A stretch of 64,000 nt of DNA from assembly GCA_963556255.1 (NCBI GenBank), contig OY744608.1, positions 27,499,028-27,563,027 of the forward strand, read 5' to 3'. Below the pieces are notes generated by a model, which searched no databases, was not told the origin of the DNA, and saw only the letters and a list, made by a program, of their open reading frames with translations. Position numbers and translations under genes: made by a program. Below, in pieces: positions 1 through 13,800 of this stretch (position 1 is the stretch's first letter; each line of letters opens with the position of its first letter). This DNA is from Allolobophora icterica. Lineage: Eukaryota > Annelida > Clitellata > Crassiclitellata > Lumbricidae.

Positions 1-586
1 GTATTTAGGCCGCCATTTTCCAAGATGGCGGCTTGACCACAGCCTGGATTTATGGGGACTTTTGATATTTTCATCAGTATGGCTTACTTAACAATTGTGC
101 CAAGTCTCTACTTCCTGCTAATTTGTTGAGTCGATTAATGTTTTTTCTGCTAAAAATCCTCTACTATACGGTTCCTCCTCGAGCGTAAACAACTGACAAG
201 TTTTGAGAAAGGCGCTATATAAGTTCGCGATTACGATTTGAATTAATCTAGCGCAAAGCATATATAACCTACCTAAATGAAATTGACGACGACTTGTAAC
301 TGAACTTCTGATCGCAGTTAGGCCTCACTTTCATTCACCTGCTGACTGCTCGGTAGGTCTACTCGTCTGCTTTTATACAGTTGTGCCAGCGTATATGGCT
401 ATTTTTAGAGTGATTGCGCAGCTTTATAAATAGGAAATGTAAAAGCCAGATCGATATACGATCGATCTGTAAAACTATGTATAAACCGGGCGGCGGTGAG
501 TAGGCTGTGCAAGTTCAAAGAGACGAGTCTTCGATCATATCATAGACTGAAGTTGACAATAACGCAACCTGTTACCCAGAAGCAAT

Positions 587-1180
587 TTACTGCAGTGTGT
601 ATTTGAGAGGAACCAAATGATCCAAATAGGTATCATCTGCATATTTTAGGAGGTAGTTAAAGCTATAGCTGGAGGTCTGATGCACAAACAGCACATGAGG
701 GAGGGCCGAGCACCGAGCCCTGCACAATGCTAGGCTAGCATTGCTAGCGTTTATAATTACTGCTCCAGAAGTTGATCCTGCAAATCTAGTAACAAATGAC
801 ATCTTTTATGGAAGTAGGAGATTAGCTAATTATATATTTGATCAGGGATGTCCAGGGATGCAAGCTTAGGCTAGTTGCGAGAGTTTACAGTGGCGAACGG
901 TATCGGAAGCTTTCGAGAAGTCTGTTGAGATCGTTATCACATATTCATTTGTCTATAAAAGAGTTGTTACTTTATGTAGTAGAGCAATAATGGCTGGAGT
1001 CGTTGAACCGGTCGGCCGGAATGTATACTGGTCACCCATCTCATCATCAAATGGTGGATATTGGAAGGCCGGATATAGGTATCTTCTTACTATTAGTCGT
1101 TCCAAAGTTCTTGACAGAGTTGGGACAACTGATATTGGTCTGAAGTCGGGAGGAGTGGTATACATAGGACTTGACATTTT
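587..1180 (-). pseudogene. Non-LTR retrotransposon reverse transcriptase fragment
   Basis: Reading leftward from 1177: DFRPISVVPTLSRTLERLIV and DQYTFRPTGSTTPAIIALLH, the N-terminal part of a non-LTR reverse transcriptase domain. After a frame change, 802-587 gives LLKYADDTYLDHLVP, the YADD active-site block. The spacing fits one RT domain with internal loss. The family is Jockey/CR1-like by eye; the ends were not found. Confidence 0.7.
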
Positions 1181-1320
1181 CGGCTTAGGTCGACTTATAG
1201 CCTAGTGATTTTCCATTGAGTGGGAACATGGTGCATATTGATTGACTGAAGAGATGAATAATCATAATAATAAAAGATTTTATTTTTGTAAACTAAGCGC
1301 AAAATCCTGGGGCAAGTGTC
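1180..1320. other. Spacer between LINE and hAT relics
   Basis: No gene seen; short AT-rich run AATAATCATAATAATAAAAG near 1258. Confidence 0.4.
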
Positions 1321-2129
1321 CCCTTGCCCTCCCAGACGTCCATGATCAGTCCGATAGGCTATATAATTTTTCTAGTGCCTCAATTATTTTCGTTAGTTAA
1401 TCACGAAACTGCATCAGTGATTCAGTTCTTTCCACCCAGCGGGTTTCGCACATGCCTTTTAACTGTGCGTCTACAACATGAATTAGAATGTGGTCTTGCT
1501 TGGCTGAAGCGATAAAGAAAGACACAACTTCCTTGATGATACCTATGGAATTGGGTAGGTCTATACTCTGAACGGACGAGGTCGTCGACATTGACAAGTT
1601 TAGAGTGTGATTAAAGCAAGGGCACCTATAGTGGCATGAATAGCAGTCTTTCTTATCTCAGTCACGGCCCTAGTTGTTGTGATATCATCAGAGAGCATCC
1701 GTTTGTACCAATTCCATCACAATTCAGCGGATCTAAATTTAATTCTTGCATATGCCTATAATTACCAACTGGTCCAATGCTTTACCGCTCACTCTAGGCT
1801 CGAACGAAGGTGATCAACCCTCAAAACACCTATCTTGACCATCGGCAAACGCAATGAAGTCTTCGTGTCTTTTATTGCTGTGCACATCATAACTTATACA
1901 CAGACTCAATAATATTATTGAGAACTACGAGAAATATCGGTATAGTCAAAGGGCTGATCACTGATCAGTTAAAAATGCATGAGGTAATTTTCAAACGGCA
2001 GTCCGTCGCAGCACAGGCGTAAAAATAATCACGTGAAATTTATCTTGTAGTATACCAAATTTTAAAATCATTTTTCGACTTTGTGGGGGGGGGGGTGATC
2101 GCCCAAATCGCCCCTCGGATCCGCCTCTG
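1320..2129 (-). mobile_element. Degenerate hAT element with CETRWVER transposase remnant
   Basis: The minus strand at 1597-1397 reads IGIIKEVVSFFIASAKQDHI and GMCETRWVERTESLMQF; the CETRW block is typical of hAT transposases of the DUF4371/ZMYM-like group. The right end GGATCCGCCTCTG at 2129 is a hAT-type terminus following a G-rich stretch. The interior 1950-2080 matches 17620-17760, so the 316-bp MITE at 17508-17823 looks like its internal-deletion derivative. The left end is not clear. Confidence 0.6.
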
Positions 2130-3022
2130 ATTTCTTGATTACATCTCTGTTGTGTGCAGTATTGTACACTTACCTGTAAGCCTACAGTCGCATGACGAGT
2201 CGTTATTCTGGTACTTCTCTGGCCATCCGATTGTAAACGTTGTAAAAGATCACGATTTCTCAGAATATTACTATCAGACTCGCAAACTGCATTGAGTCAT
2301 TTCATTTATGGTTGAAGAAGTCGTGCTGGAAGTCTGTCAGGTATACCGAAACAATCTATGTACTGGCCACCGTAGCCGGACGAGGTTAATTTCTCAAGTT
2401 ATCGTCTAAGTTTCATTAATATATTTCAAAACTCACCCTTTTACCTATTTTTAAGTATATTTGCATTTACTGTAATAAAATTTGATGAAAACTACTTTTA
2501 ATCTATGGGTTTTCTATTGTAGAATTATACTAAAAGATCATTAAATCTTGCCAATGTTCCAATAATATTCCAGTAGACCTATTCTTAATTTGATCCCGAA
2601 TGACACCAAAGAATTGGTAGCTAATTCCAAGGCTTCGAATCGGAATTCAGCGACCAGCGCCTGACCCCTTTGAATCTTACCCCGGGAACCGAGTTTGACC
2701 CTTTCGGCCTATCGATTTGTTTTGACTAAGCGTCTGTGAGTAAGCCGATTCCCGCGACTCTGCTTTTCGGCGCTATAGAAATCTGGAGATTGCGGTTGCG
2801 GGACACATGAAAAGTCACAAAATCCATTGATGAGGGGCGAGCAAGAGATAGGTCGGTTGGATCACTTGCCTTGCTGCGATTAGTGAGCAGAAACAATGCC
2901 TGTCGTTTGTCATTTCACTGTATTAGGATTTGCCAATCATCGGTACGTATTATAAAATATCCGCAGTCTAGCTCGATCGTTCACAGCATGCACTTATTAT
3001 GTCATATTTCAGCATGCGAAAT

Positions 3023-3190
3023 GAACGAGAATTATAACTGAAACTTGAACGAGAATTATAACTGAAACTTGAACGAGAATTATAACTGAAACTTGAACGA
3101 GAATTATAACTGAAACTTGAACGAGAATTATAACTGAAACTTGAACGAGAATTATTACTGAAACTTGAACGAGAATTATAACTGAAAAAA
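3023..3190. repeat. 24-bp tandem repeat, 7 copies (unit A)
   Basis: Monomer GAACGAGAATTATAACTGAA plus ACTT, starting at 3023 and repeating every 24 bp to about 3190. The same block in unit B (32554-32796) has 10 copies, and the decayed unit has one. It reads open in several frames (a Ser/Asn-rich and a Val/Ile-rich frame) only because 24 is a multiple of three. Confidence 0.95.
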
Positions 3191-3199
3191 AACAAAGTT

Positions 3200-4230
3200 T
3201 CAAAACTGACCCCCTACTATGCGACCGTGTCCAAAGAAAAACTCCCCCAAATTGGAATCCCCGAAATTGTGTCCTCGCTACGAAGCTTATAATACGCTTT
3301 AAAGTTAAATTAGAATATTAAAATATAATGTAAATGTAATGTAAGACTCCCTTCTCTCCTCTCCCTCTCCCTCCCTCTCCCTGGGCCAAAGTTGAGGTGA
3401 AGGGAGGGTGGGGTGAAGGGATGGTGGGACGGAGGGTGCGTGCGACACCTGGCATAAAAACGAGTGCAATGTATAACTTTTATATTTAAAACTATATTAG
3501 AAATAAAATGTCCAAAGAGCTCTTCTTACTCATTTGCAAAGATATGCTGTGCAAAGTGAACATCCCAAATTAGAGTAGGCCTATACAAACGGTAAAGTAG
3601 TATTTAAAATATAATTAAAATATATATTTTTTAATTGCAAGAAGAAATGATTCTATTTAAAATATAAGCGGCGCAAAAGTACAGCTTGAAATTAAAATAT
3701 ATTAAGTATAATTAAATATTATAACGATAAGAGCGCCTTTGAGTAGGTATTATCTTGCCGAGGCGCTATATCAAATCCTTAGCATGAATGAATGAATAAG
3801 TTATTACAATGGCCCAATGGAATAAATTCACCTCTTCAAGATTTCCTACACACCTCTTCAAGATTTCCTATCCTAATCCATCTGATCCTCTGCCTTCCAA
3901 GCTATCTCGTCCTCAACAAAACACTCTTTCTGGTCTCTCCGGCAACCGGCCTCGGACTACCGATCTCTGGACAACCCCTCGGATGCGTCGCAGCGCTCAT
4001 GAATAAGCCAATGCCTTGCGCTCAGCTTTACAGTGGCGCTTTAGAAAATTGGAGATTACGATTACGATTTAATTACAAGGACTGTGCCCTAAGAGACAAA
4101 AGCTTTTAGAACAGAGCCTATGGCACCGAAATGCATATGTGTGCATATATATATATATATATACATGTCTATATGTATGTATATATATATAAATATATAA
4201 TTGTATGCTTGTATAAGCCTGACAATCAAA
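3200..4230. other. Non-coding, AT-rich, with a dispersed repeat
   Basis: 3200-3290 is shared with 32810-32900. 3290-3790 is AT-rich with a pyrimidine/purine-rich patch (3350-3430) and has no recognisable gene. About 3830-4075 belongs to a dispersed repeat also seen at 37960-38330 and, inverted, at 5135-5230, 33860-33970 and 22290-22390; it ends GGAGATTACGATTACGA, a SINE- or LINE-tail-like terminus. (TA)n lies at 4142-4163. Confidence 0.5.
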
Positions 4231-4987
4231 TAAGCTACGGGCCAAAGTCTTAGCCAATCAAATTTGCCGCACACTTTATGCTGCGCCCATAGCGCTGCTT
4301 GCATGTCTGTATGTATGTCTGTATGTATGTATGTCTATGTGTGCCTGTCAATCAAAAATGCTACGGGCCAAAGCCTTAGCCAGTCAAATAGGCTGCCAAA
4401 CCAGCACACCATAGGCTCCTCCAACTGCACCTGCCGCTACTAGCGCTACCAAAACAGGTTACGTGACTGTTCTGGTTTCTGCCTTTTATTCTCTACACGG
4501 AAGGAGAAAGGTGGAAGGAAAGAAGAAGATCTAGAAGAGTGGAACAGGTCACAGGTATATAGGAGAGGGAGAGAGCGAGGCAAGGAGACTTAGGAGAGGC
4601 GAGGAAGATACGGAAAGTAGGGGCTAATAGTAATAAACAAACAACTTGCTTACCAATTTAAAAAATTTAACATTTTGAAGACGACACTAATTGTTTGATA
4701 TCGGTTCCGAGAAAAATAAAACAATCAGATTCACTTTTGAATTCGATCGAGTTATAAACTATGGGCTACAATACAGGCCTACAAATTAACAACCATATCT
4801 CAAATGCACGCCAAATGTCAGTGATACACTTTAAAGAACAAAATTTTAAATTAAGTTGTAACGCATTACAGTGGGTCTAAAATTCTTAGGCAAAATTGTA
4901 ATGATTTTTAAAGTATGCAACAAGAACTTTATTAAGACAATGACATAGTTTATTAGTAGGCTATGCATAGCGATCGAGTTTCAACAA

Positions 4988-5077
4988 TCAGAGCAAAACG
5001 CATGACTGCTTGTTCTGCTTTTTTGGCGGCTGAAGTACGGATAAGATGGCTTCGTCAAAAACATTTTTTAGACCTTC
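4988..5077 (-). CDS. Gene A coding exon 4 (residues 164-192, CVLL tail)
   Basis: Acceptor TTTACAG then [18 protein letters not shown], a hydrophilic tail KKQNKQS and the terminal box CVLL before TGA at 4990-4988. A CaaL box predicts geranylgeranylation. The tail is basic, whereas the gene B tail at the same place is EEKNKPS. Confidence 0.9.
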   Translation of the reverse strand, partial: EGLKNVFDEAILSVLQPPKKQNKQSCVLL

Positions 5078-8000
5078 CTGTAAATGAAAAGACATCAGCA
5101 ATTAATGCATCCTGTTTGAGAACAACAAGCGCTAGCTAGAGGCCTGCTTCCTGTTTGTAATCTCGGAATTTCTAAAGCGCCAATTAAAAGTTAAGCGCAG
5201 GGAACCAGCTTATTCACGAGCGCTGTATCAACGTCAGAGACGTTGTCCAAACGATACCAAGTGGAAAACAAAGTGCAGTTGCCAGAAGACCAGAGTACTT
5301 GTCACCAGAGTACTTGAAGGCGGCGCGGAATGGATGCATGGATAAGGGGAAGATTTATTGAAGGGGTGGTATTTACTTATTTTGAATTGAAAGACCGTGG
5401 AGTAATAGGAAAGAGGGAGATCCCGGTCTTCTGAAGATAGCGAATGGTGGTGGGTATTGAGAAGAAGCACTTGCATAATTCAGAAGAGTAGGCCTACCAC
5501 AGTCGAGGTGCAATTTGGTGTTTTGATCAGATACTGGGGACAGTGAACCTATTCATTGTATTCACCTGTAATGTTTGTTTAAAAAAATTACAAGTTTATT
5601 TACAGTTTGCTGATGTACATATAACTGAAGAAATAGTTGCTTGACAGTTGTGCGCGTCTATAGTAGGCCAATAAAACCAGTCTCGTATATTCATTCATTC
5701 ATTCATTCAATCATTCATTCGAGGATTTATATAGTGCTCTTCAAGGAAACTACTCAGAGGCGCTCCCGACACCAGCAGGCTCAAATAGTACAATATTAAA
5801 GATTAGTGAGAAAGAGGCCATGGGGCATTTAAGTACGTATATGGTTAACAGTTGATATATGCAGCATGCATGCTGAAATGAGTAATATGATCAGAATGGT
5901 TCGTTTGCAACGCGTCTGCACATTACACTCGTGACTTTAACTCTTTGGAATAGTCGTGGAGTGCCATATTTGAATATGTCATCAAGCGTGATATACACAA
6001 GCTACATGCATGCATGCTGACTGGAATATTTTTCAACCTGGTTGGTTGATCAAATCTTGGAATTCTTGAATGACATTGTAGCTCAGTTGATCAAATGTAT
6101 TGATCGTTATTGCTGCATGTGCCAGGCAGTTTTTGCCTGAGATATATAAGCGAAGCCAGGTCCTATAGGCCTGTCATTGCTTTCAACAACTTAAAAGTCC
6201 TCTGAGCACACATACCGGTATTGAAGATTCGTTTAATTTCAGTCTATAGACACGGAATAATTTTAAAATGTCGAAAGTTTAGATGTACCTGCGTGAGCGC
6301 TGAGCATTCGACGTACTTAGATGCCCCCACATCCTTGGCGACTTTTTGTCCCATTTCAAAGGAGATGGGCTTCTGACGTATCTTGGCAAGCCTTTCAATC
6401 GTCTCAGCGTTGTCCCTCAGATCCGTCTGAGTCCCGACGAGAAGAAACGGAGTTCTAGGACCACAGAACCTGGTGATTTCTGGCACCCACTGACGATCAA
6501 ATAACAGTCAATAATTATGTATAGTTTACGTGTCTTTCAGTGCTAGATAACCATTAGCACGTTACAAACGCACAAAACTTACGTATACAAGTCGCTGCTA
6601 TACATGCATCCTCTTCACTGCTGCTATACCGTCTCTATTTACTAAACATTGGGCAAAATTAATGGCCATCTTTATGCAGATGATGCTCAGGCTTTCGTAT
6701 ATGGTCCGTCAACTGCATGATCAACTCTTCCTTGTTCGCTCCATTGATCATCTTGTGCCTGACTCACTACTGGATATCGACTAACCGTCTCTGCCTCAAC
6801 ACTGCCATATAAGGCTCAATTGATCTGGTTTGGGACTAGGCAGCAGCTTGCTAAACTCGACTTTCCTCTGCTGACTGAGAAATTCCCTGCTTACACCTAT
6901 ATACTCTTCCACCGTTCACGACTTGGGCGTCACACTTGACTCCTCCCTCACATTCACAGAGCATATTTCCAACATGACTTCCTCCTGCTTCTTTCAACTG
7001 AGGCGTCTCAGGGCCATCAGACGCTCGGTTTCACCTTCTGTCTTTACCATCATAGTTCACGCATTTGTCTGCTCACGCTTGACTACTGCAACTTACTCCT
7101 CATGGGTTTCCGTAAGCAAAGTCTCCTCCCTCAATCTGTTCTAAATGCTTCTGCTAGGCTCATCGCTAGACTTCCCCGCTTTGCCCGCATCTCTACATGC
7201 ATGCTTGATGTCCTGCACTGGCTCCCTATTTCCGCGCGCATCCGTTATAAGACCCTCCTCCCTGTCTCTAAATCTCAGCAGGGTACTGCCCCAAAATATC
7301 TCTCGAACTAGCTGCGAAAGCCGCTATCTGCATCTTCCTCTCGCTCATTGCGCTCTGTAAATCAGCTTGATCTTTTTGTACCCAGGGCTAAAACTGCCTT
7401 GGCCCAGCACCGGGCGTTTGCTGTAGTGGGTCCCAGGATCTGGAATGACCTTCCCCTCTGCTCAAGGCCAAACTAATGACTGGCTTTTCCTCATTGGTCT
7501 CGCGTTCCCTAAAGGCATTTTTGTTTCCCAGGGCTTCTGTGCTGAGAGCGCCTCTGAATAGTTATTCTGCGTGAGGCGCTTTATAAGTTTCTAGATACAA
7601 TACAATACAATACAAAATATGTATAAGGCAACAGATAAAATAGGCACTTATAGTTCTTGTATATATGTATAATGTATATGCTTCAAGTTAAGTTGAGCCA
7701 AGTATTTCGGTGTTAATTCAACTTCTATATACATTAGGATTCGTTATCGTTAGAATTCCGTTTAGGAATCAGTATCATATCCCATTGTGGCTTTATACGG
7801 GCTTTGTACATCTGTAAGTTTCAACCGAGCGATCGAATGATTTGTTATACTATAGGCCTTCAACTAATTATCTAGAGTTGCTTTTGCCAGAAATTGGGAG
7901 TTCGACTCCTTAGCAAAAAATAAGTCAACTCCATTAACTTTTAAAGTCAGATAAATTTACGTAAAATCATATACTTTCGGGGAACGGGGTTCCCGTATAA

Positions 8001-10732
8001 CCCTCACTTTTGGGGCTGATGCATCGTACCCCCACTTCCATATACTATGAGTAAACAATTTCCATGGGTATATATTCCAAATGTGCATGCATCTTCGTGT
8101 ATATAGTGTTGTGTATATCTCAGGCCCGAGTTAACCATTGGAGAACACGGAGCACGTGCTCCGGGGCCCCGACGACCAAAGGGCCCCCAAATATAAGTGG
8201 TTTTCTGCATCTCAAAATGCATATTGAATTCACTTTTGGTGAAAAAATGAATTCGTTTTGATTAAAATCACATTATTCTGCACTCAGCCAAGAGTGATAG
8301 TAATGTCAAGACTTTAAATATTTTAATTATCTCTGTGGTTACGTCATCATGTTGTTGACATGTTGTGCCGACTTGTGAGTAACTAACTAACTAAGGTAGC
8401 CTAACTTTGATGTAATTTTAGTCAGCATAACTAAAACTTAAAGTATTGAATAATCATTCAATAATGTCGAGTATTCGCAAGTATGCCAGTGGTTTTTAAA
8501 GCGCGAACAAGTGAAGCGAAATCTCGGAAGTGTTAACTAACAGTGTCTAACACCCCAAAACTGAGTCAGATGTTCTTTCAAATTGCATTGTACTTAAACA
8601 TTTATAAAGCGCCTCCAGTAGGGTGAACCGTTAAGAGGCGCTCCCAGTGCGGAAGGCCAAGAGAAAAGAAATACGTCTTGAGGAAACAAAACAAGACGAT
8701 GGGTTACCTATTAAAATGTGAGAGCGAGTAGAAGGAGACATTGTACTCGAGAGAGAGAGGGGGACCACTTGAGGCAAAAGATCGGGACTGCGCCATAGCT
8801 GTTCTAGTATGAGGAACTAAAAGATCCAATCTGTTCAAGGAGCGAAGTGGACGATGCGAGGAGACAGAAAAGGCCGGTGAATTACATCAATTAAATATTT
8901 GGGGGCGAGACCCCGCAGTATCTTAGAAACAAGAATGAGGATTTCGAACTTAATACGTGCAGTGAGAGGAAGCCAGTGCAGTTGCTCAAACATGAATGAT
9001 GCAATGCGTGAGTAGCGTGCACATGGCAGACGTGCTATTAACCTCGCAGCTGCATTTAGGACTGACTGCAGAGGCATGAGACGGACCTTAGGAAGACCGA
9101 TTAGAAGTGAATTGCAGTAGTCAATTCGAGAGCAAATGAAGCATGGACCAGCGTTGTGAAAACAGAGGATGAGACAGATCGTTGAACAGCCCTGAGACGC
9201 CTTAAGTGGAAGTATAGGAAACACGTGTGAGGTTAGAGATGTAATCTTTGAAGGAGAGAGAGCTATCAAGCGTAACACCCAGGTCACGTACACTTGATGA
9301 AAAGGAGTAGTGTGGAAAGATCAATCTTCAGCAACTGTTGAGGGGAGCCAAACCAAAATGAATTGGGTTTTGGAGCCATTAAGAGAGAGACGATTTGAGG
9401 ACATCCAGGAATGTAGAGACTTAGATAGAGACTCAATACGCTCAACTATAAGTGCAACTGGGATGAAGACAAATGCTTGCACGTCATCCGCAAAGAGATG
9501 ATCAGCAGCTCCCGAGAGTGGAAAAAGAGAAGGAATGTCAGCCGTGTAGAGAATAAAGAGTAGAGGACCAAGTACAGAGCCTTGAGGAATGCCCAGCTTA
9601 ATGTGGATCCATTTTGTTCTAGAGTCGCCCGATATAATCGTGTGGGTTCGTTCAGAGAGATATGATGGAAACCTGCAGAAAAGAGGGAGGCCCTGCAATC
9701 CATATATGAAATCTCAAGACGTTGAGACTATTAATGGCTATTTTATTTTATTTGAATATTACTAGGGAAGGTAGGGAGGGAGGAGAAAGGGAACGGAGGA
9801 GGGAAGGGACGGAGAGGGCCCCAGGGTCCTTTAACACGGGGCTGGTATATCTACTCTTGCATAGAAGACAGACGGATGGATGGCCACAGATATTATTATC
9901 GGTTTGTAATGCTGCAAAAATTGATATCCCACACTTTACTTTCTAGACCAAAATTACGTCCATGGAGAGGAATACGTACGCATAGGCGTAATTTGTGGGG
10001 GGTACGAGGGGTACCCGTACCCCCCACTTTTTGGACTGGGTGGTACTGTACCCCCCACTTTTTAAACAATGTCAATTAATATTTTTGTTATTGTGCCTTC
10101 CCAGAGAATGCAGTCTCCGCCAAAGTGCGAAAGTACTTAGATACACATGTAAACCGAGAGCCAAAATTAATGAGAATACTGACATGGATTATGTTCAAAA
10201 TGGCCACCATGCGAAAAGCGAAATTGGAGAAGAAATTGGTACCCCCCACTTTTTAGACCAATGTATTGGTACCCCTCACTTTTTAGACCAAAGTTACGCC
10301 CCTGTACGTACGTACCATAGATGCAATGTTGTCTGTATGCGACAGCTGCGATTTTATTGAGCATAATTATATGAATGTTTATACAGCAACAGTCCTATAG
10401 ATCTATAAGCTTACCTTTTCCATGACATTTTCGAGCGACTCAGGCGATACAACTGAGAAACAGACGAGAAAGACGTCCGTTTGCGGGTAGATGATAGGTC
10501 TGAGTCGGTCGTAGTCCTCCTGGCCTGCGGTGTCGAAGAGTGCCAAGGTATACGGTTCACCACCAATCATTACCGTCACGGCGTAGGGGTCGAATACCTA
10601 ATGCGAAAACATAGCACGTATATTAATTAATGGGTAGCCTATCATTCTCTTCTGTCTCTATCTCCATCCCTTCTCCTCATGAACAGTATAATAAATTAAT
10701 AGGCCTATTCGATGGATCACACACACAGTCGC

Positions 10733-10823
<91 letters not shown>

Positions 10824-13800
10824 CGTAATTTTCGGAGGTACGAGGGGAAGACACAATGTCCATTGTTATTTTCTCAGAGAAAGGCCTTCATTTGATCCCT
10901 CAATACTGAAAAAGATTACTATTAGAGCATCCTCATCCTCATTATCACGATTATCGTTATCTTCATTGCTATCATTATCAGCGTGAGAATTGTAGAATCA
11001 AAGTCTAAAGACTTTGATGAGTTTGATCTGTAAGGGTCGAAGATCGTGGGTTGTGAAAGGTACCTTAATCCCACTCGATTCGCCAAAATGTAAGGGTAGG
11101 AGTTGAGAATACGTGACGTCAATGTAATGTACGTTCATTCCATTGACGTCGCCAAAATGTAAGGTACGGGGATCGGGAGCCAGAGAAAAGACACTTTCAT
11201 CCACTCGTTCATCCCCGTCAGGTGCATGAGCTTGCTCCGGGGTATCTAATGCTGCAATTGCTCACGTCATCTTACTCTACATTCATATCAATAGCGGAGA
11301 GGGGTTAACCATTTCCAGAACCTTCCCAGGTGCTAAACTGGGCGCTTTGTGTGATCTGTACTCCGGCACCCTCGGTAAGTAAGGAGAAGAATGGGCTTCC
11401 TCCTGGTGTTGTGTGGAGTGCCAAGCCTCGGTCGTAATGGGCGACTAATGTCTGTGACAGTCGGCCGTTTCCTGGAAATGCACCCTGCTAGTGCCAGCAC
11501 GAGCTAACAATCTCGTACTGCGGCGCGGTCCATGGCAGATGCTGGATGAAGGGGATCATGAGAAGGTGAAATTGGCTCCATTTCTCCCTCCATTTCACGA
11601 GGTAAGTGCCTGTGGTTAAGGCCGGACCAGGGTCTTGGGTCAGGGACCAGATCCTGGGCTTCTGGATTCGAAAACGCAGCCTTAGAGCAGACTTCAATCT
11701 GAGTCATTCTATAGATGACATATTCACTAGGCTTTCAGATTAGAGGACATGCAGGGAGGTCAGTGTATTTTGAGTGCTGTGAAGGGCAGACAGTTGTGTA
11801 GTTAATGAGGACTGGCCTTGAGATGCAACAGCTATAGTTCTGAAGGGGACTGGCCCTGATTACGACAGTCAGGCCTTGGGATACAACAGCAAGTTCTGAA
11901 GTTAAGGAAGACTGGCCCTGAGTTACGACTGTCAGGTCTTGGGATACAATAGCTAGTTCAGAAATTAAGGAGGACTGACCTTGGGATACAACAGCTAGTT
12001 GCGCATATAGTTAAGGAGGACTGGCCCTGAGATACTACAGCTAGGCCTTAGGTTATACAGCCATTGGTTGTGGAAGACCTAGGTTGTGCACCGGTCCCAG
12101 AGATATAGGTAGACTTGTATATCACGTGTTAACTATTTATGTATTTATGGCGTGCATCGAATCGAATTTGTCTTGGTCAGAAAATTCTGAGCGAATTGGC
12201 TTTTATAAAATACAAAAGGCATTTGGAATAACACTTTTGCATGAAGGACTTTTGTAAACAGGGGCGTCTACACCATAGAAACCTTGAGCAAATGCTCCAT
12301 CCAAGAAATAGGGGGGATCTGTCAGTGTGTGTGCGACCATTTGGGGGGGGGGGAAGAACCGGGAGGGGGAAGAAGAGGGGGAAAGGGACGTTGCTTCAAT
12401 GACTTAGGGGATAGACGCCTCTGTCAGCACGTCATATCTGTGCGAAACTGGTTTTTCAGCAATGCTTGCGATAAAAAAAAACAAATACAGTACAATGCTT
12501 GAACTCGAATCAGACTTGCGTTTTAAATTGACAAATATTAAACCAGATATTGTAAATCTGTGCTTGTCGAAACAGGCACACAGCTCACATTAACACTTTG
12601 TAATAGTGATTTAATTTTACCTTCTGTTGATATGATTTCATTCTTAAAATTATATTTTAAATTGTCTACCTATGCCATAGTCCTACGCTAATTGCAAGGG
12701 CACTTCGCACTCGCCTGTTGTTTCTGATCAGACAGTACCTTGGCTGGGGTACGCCAACACTCGATTTTTTACCTGGGGGTACAATAAAAATAAAGTTTGA
12801 GAACCCCTGCCGTAGACTACTAGAAGAGAGGCAACACACTAGACCGCAAAAATGTTTCCCGTCACATTGTACATCATGAGCGGCGTAAACCGTAAACCGA
12901 GCTGGTCGATTTCCGTCACACTATAGGCCGATTTAAATAGTTTTAGCTGTGCCAGAGATAGATGAGCGTATTAGCCTAGGCCTACATCTCATCCAATAAG
13001 GAAGTCTACACAATAACACCAATTGTTTTGTAGGTTAAATCATACCAATATATTCAAATCAAGCAATGATTTCAGATCACAAAAATTCAAATCTTATTTA
13101 CCTAAAGCGGCAGGGCATTTTTTAACATGTTGACTGGTGGGGAAATTCCCCACCAGCCCTCTCGATTTCCCCACCAGTCCTTGCCCTTTTCCCCACCAGT
13201 GAATTTTTCCCTTTTTAGTCCCAAATAATTATTTTTTGTCCTTTGTGTCACCTTATGCATATGATATACTGTAAATGCAAACCACAGCAGACATGAAATC
13301 TTTATAATTTATATTTCTTTGGTCACCAATAGTCTGTCACAGCAGACGTGAAATCTTTATAATTTTTATTTCTTTGGTCACCTATAGTCTGTCACAGCAG
13401 ACGTGAAATCTTTATTATTTATATTTCTTTGGTCACCAATATTGGCAATATTCTGCCACAGTAGACGTGAAATCTTTGAAACTTATATTTCTTTGGTCAC
13501 AAGTAGTCTGCTCTTTGCTGTTGTTTACGTCTTCGGTGTGTTGATGTTTGGGGCCGTCCACATATTACGTACGCACTGAGGGGGGGAGGGGGTCGGATTT
13601 TGGCGATTTTGCGTACGGGTGCGAACGGGGGGGAGGGGGGGACAAAAGTGTACGTACGTAAAATAAATTTCTAATTATGACGTCCACATTAGCCTATTTA
13701 TAACTCTGTATTGTCCTATAGTCGTCCGATGGCATTTTATTACATTATATAAAAGCCATGTGCAGTTATTCTGTGCTGTGAACGAGACACCTATAATTTG

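Larger units (their letters stand above)
160..2960. repeat. 5' flank of a further GTPase unit lying left of the window
   Basis: About 160-560 matches 19765-20870 (upstream of gene A exon 1) with the hAT element at 20058-20772 missing here, giving an empty site at about 460. About 2590-2960 matches 20860-23460 with the insertions at 21040-21315, 21953-22111 and 23186-23428 missing. In unit A this sequence order is exon 1, 5' flank, next unit, so another exon 1 is expected left of position 1. Between 560 and 2590 lie a LINE fragment and a hAT relic. Confidence 0.65.

Noticed and set aside
3023..3190. CRISPR-like array
   Set aside because: Repeats are directly adjacent with no spacers, and the DNA is eukaryotic; the same holds for the 69-bp satellite.
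2968..3203. Repetitive NSRSSFS-type and VSVIILVQ-type ORFs (also 32493-32812)
   Set aside because: Consequence of a 24-bp tandem repeat whose length is a multiple of three; open in more than one frame and copy number varies.
7880..7910. tRNA-like B-box (GTTCGACTCC), also near 37130
   Set aside because: No A-box at the right distance and no cloverleaf could be drawn.
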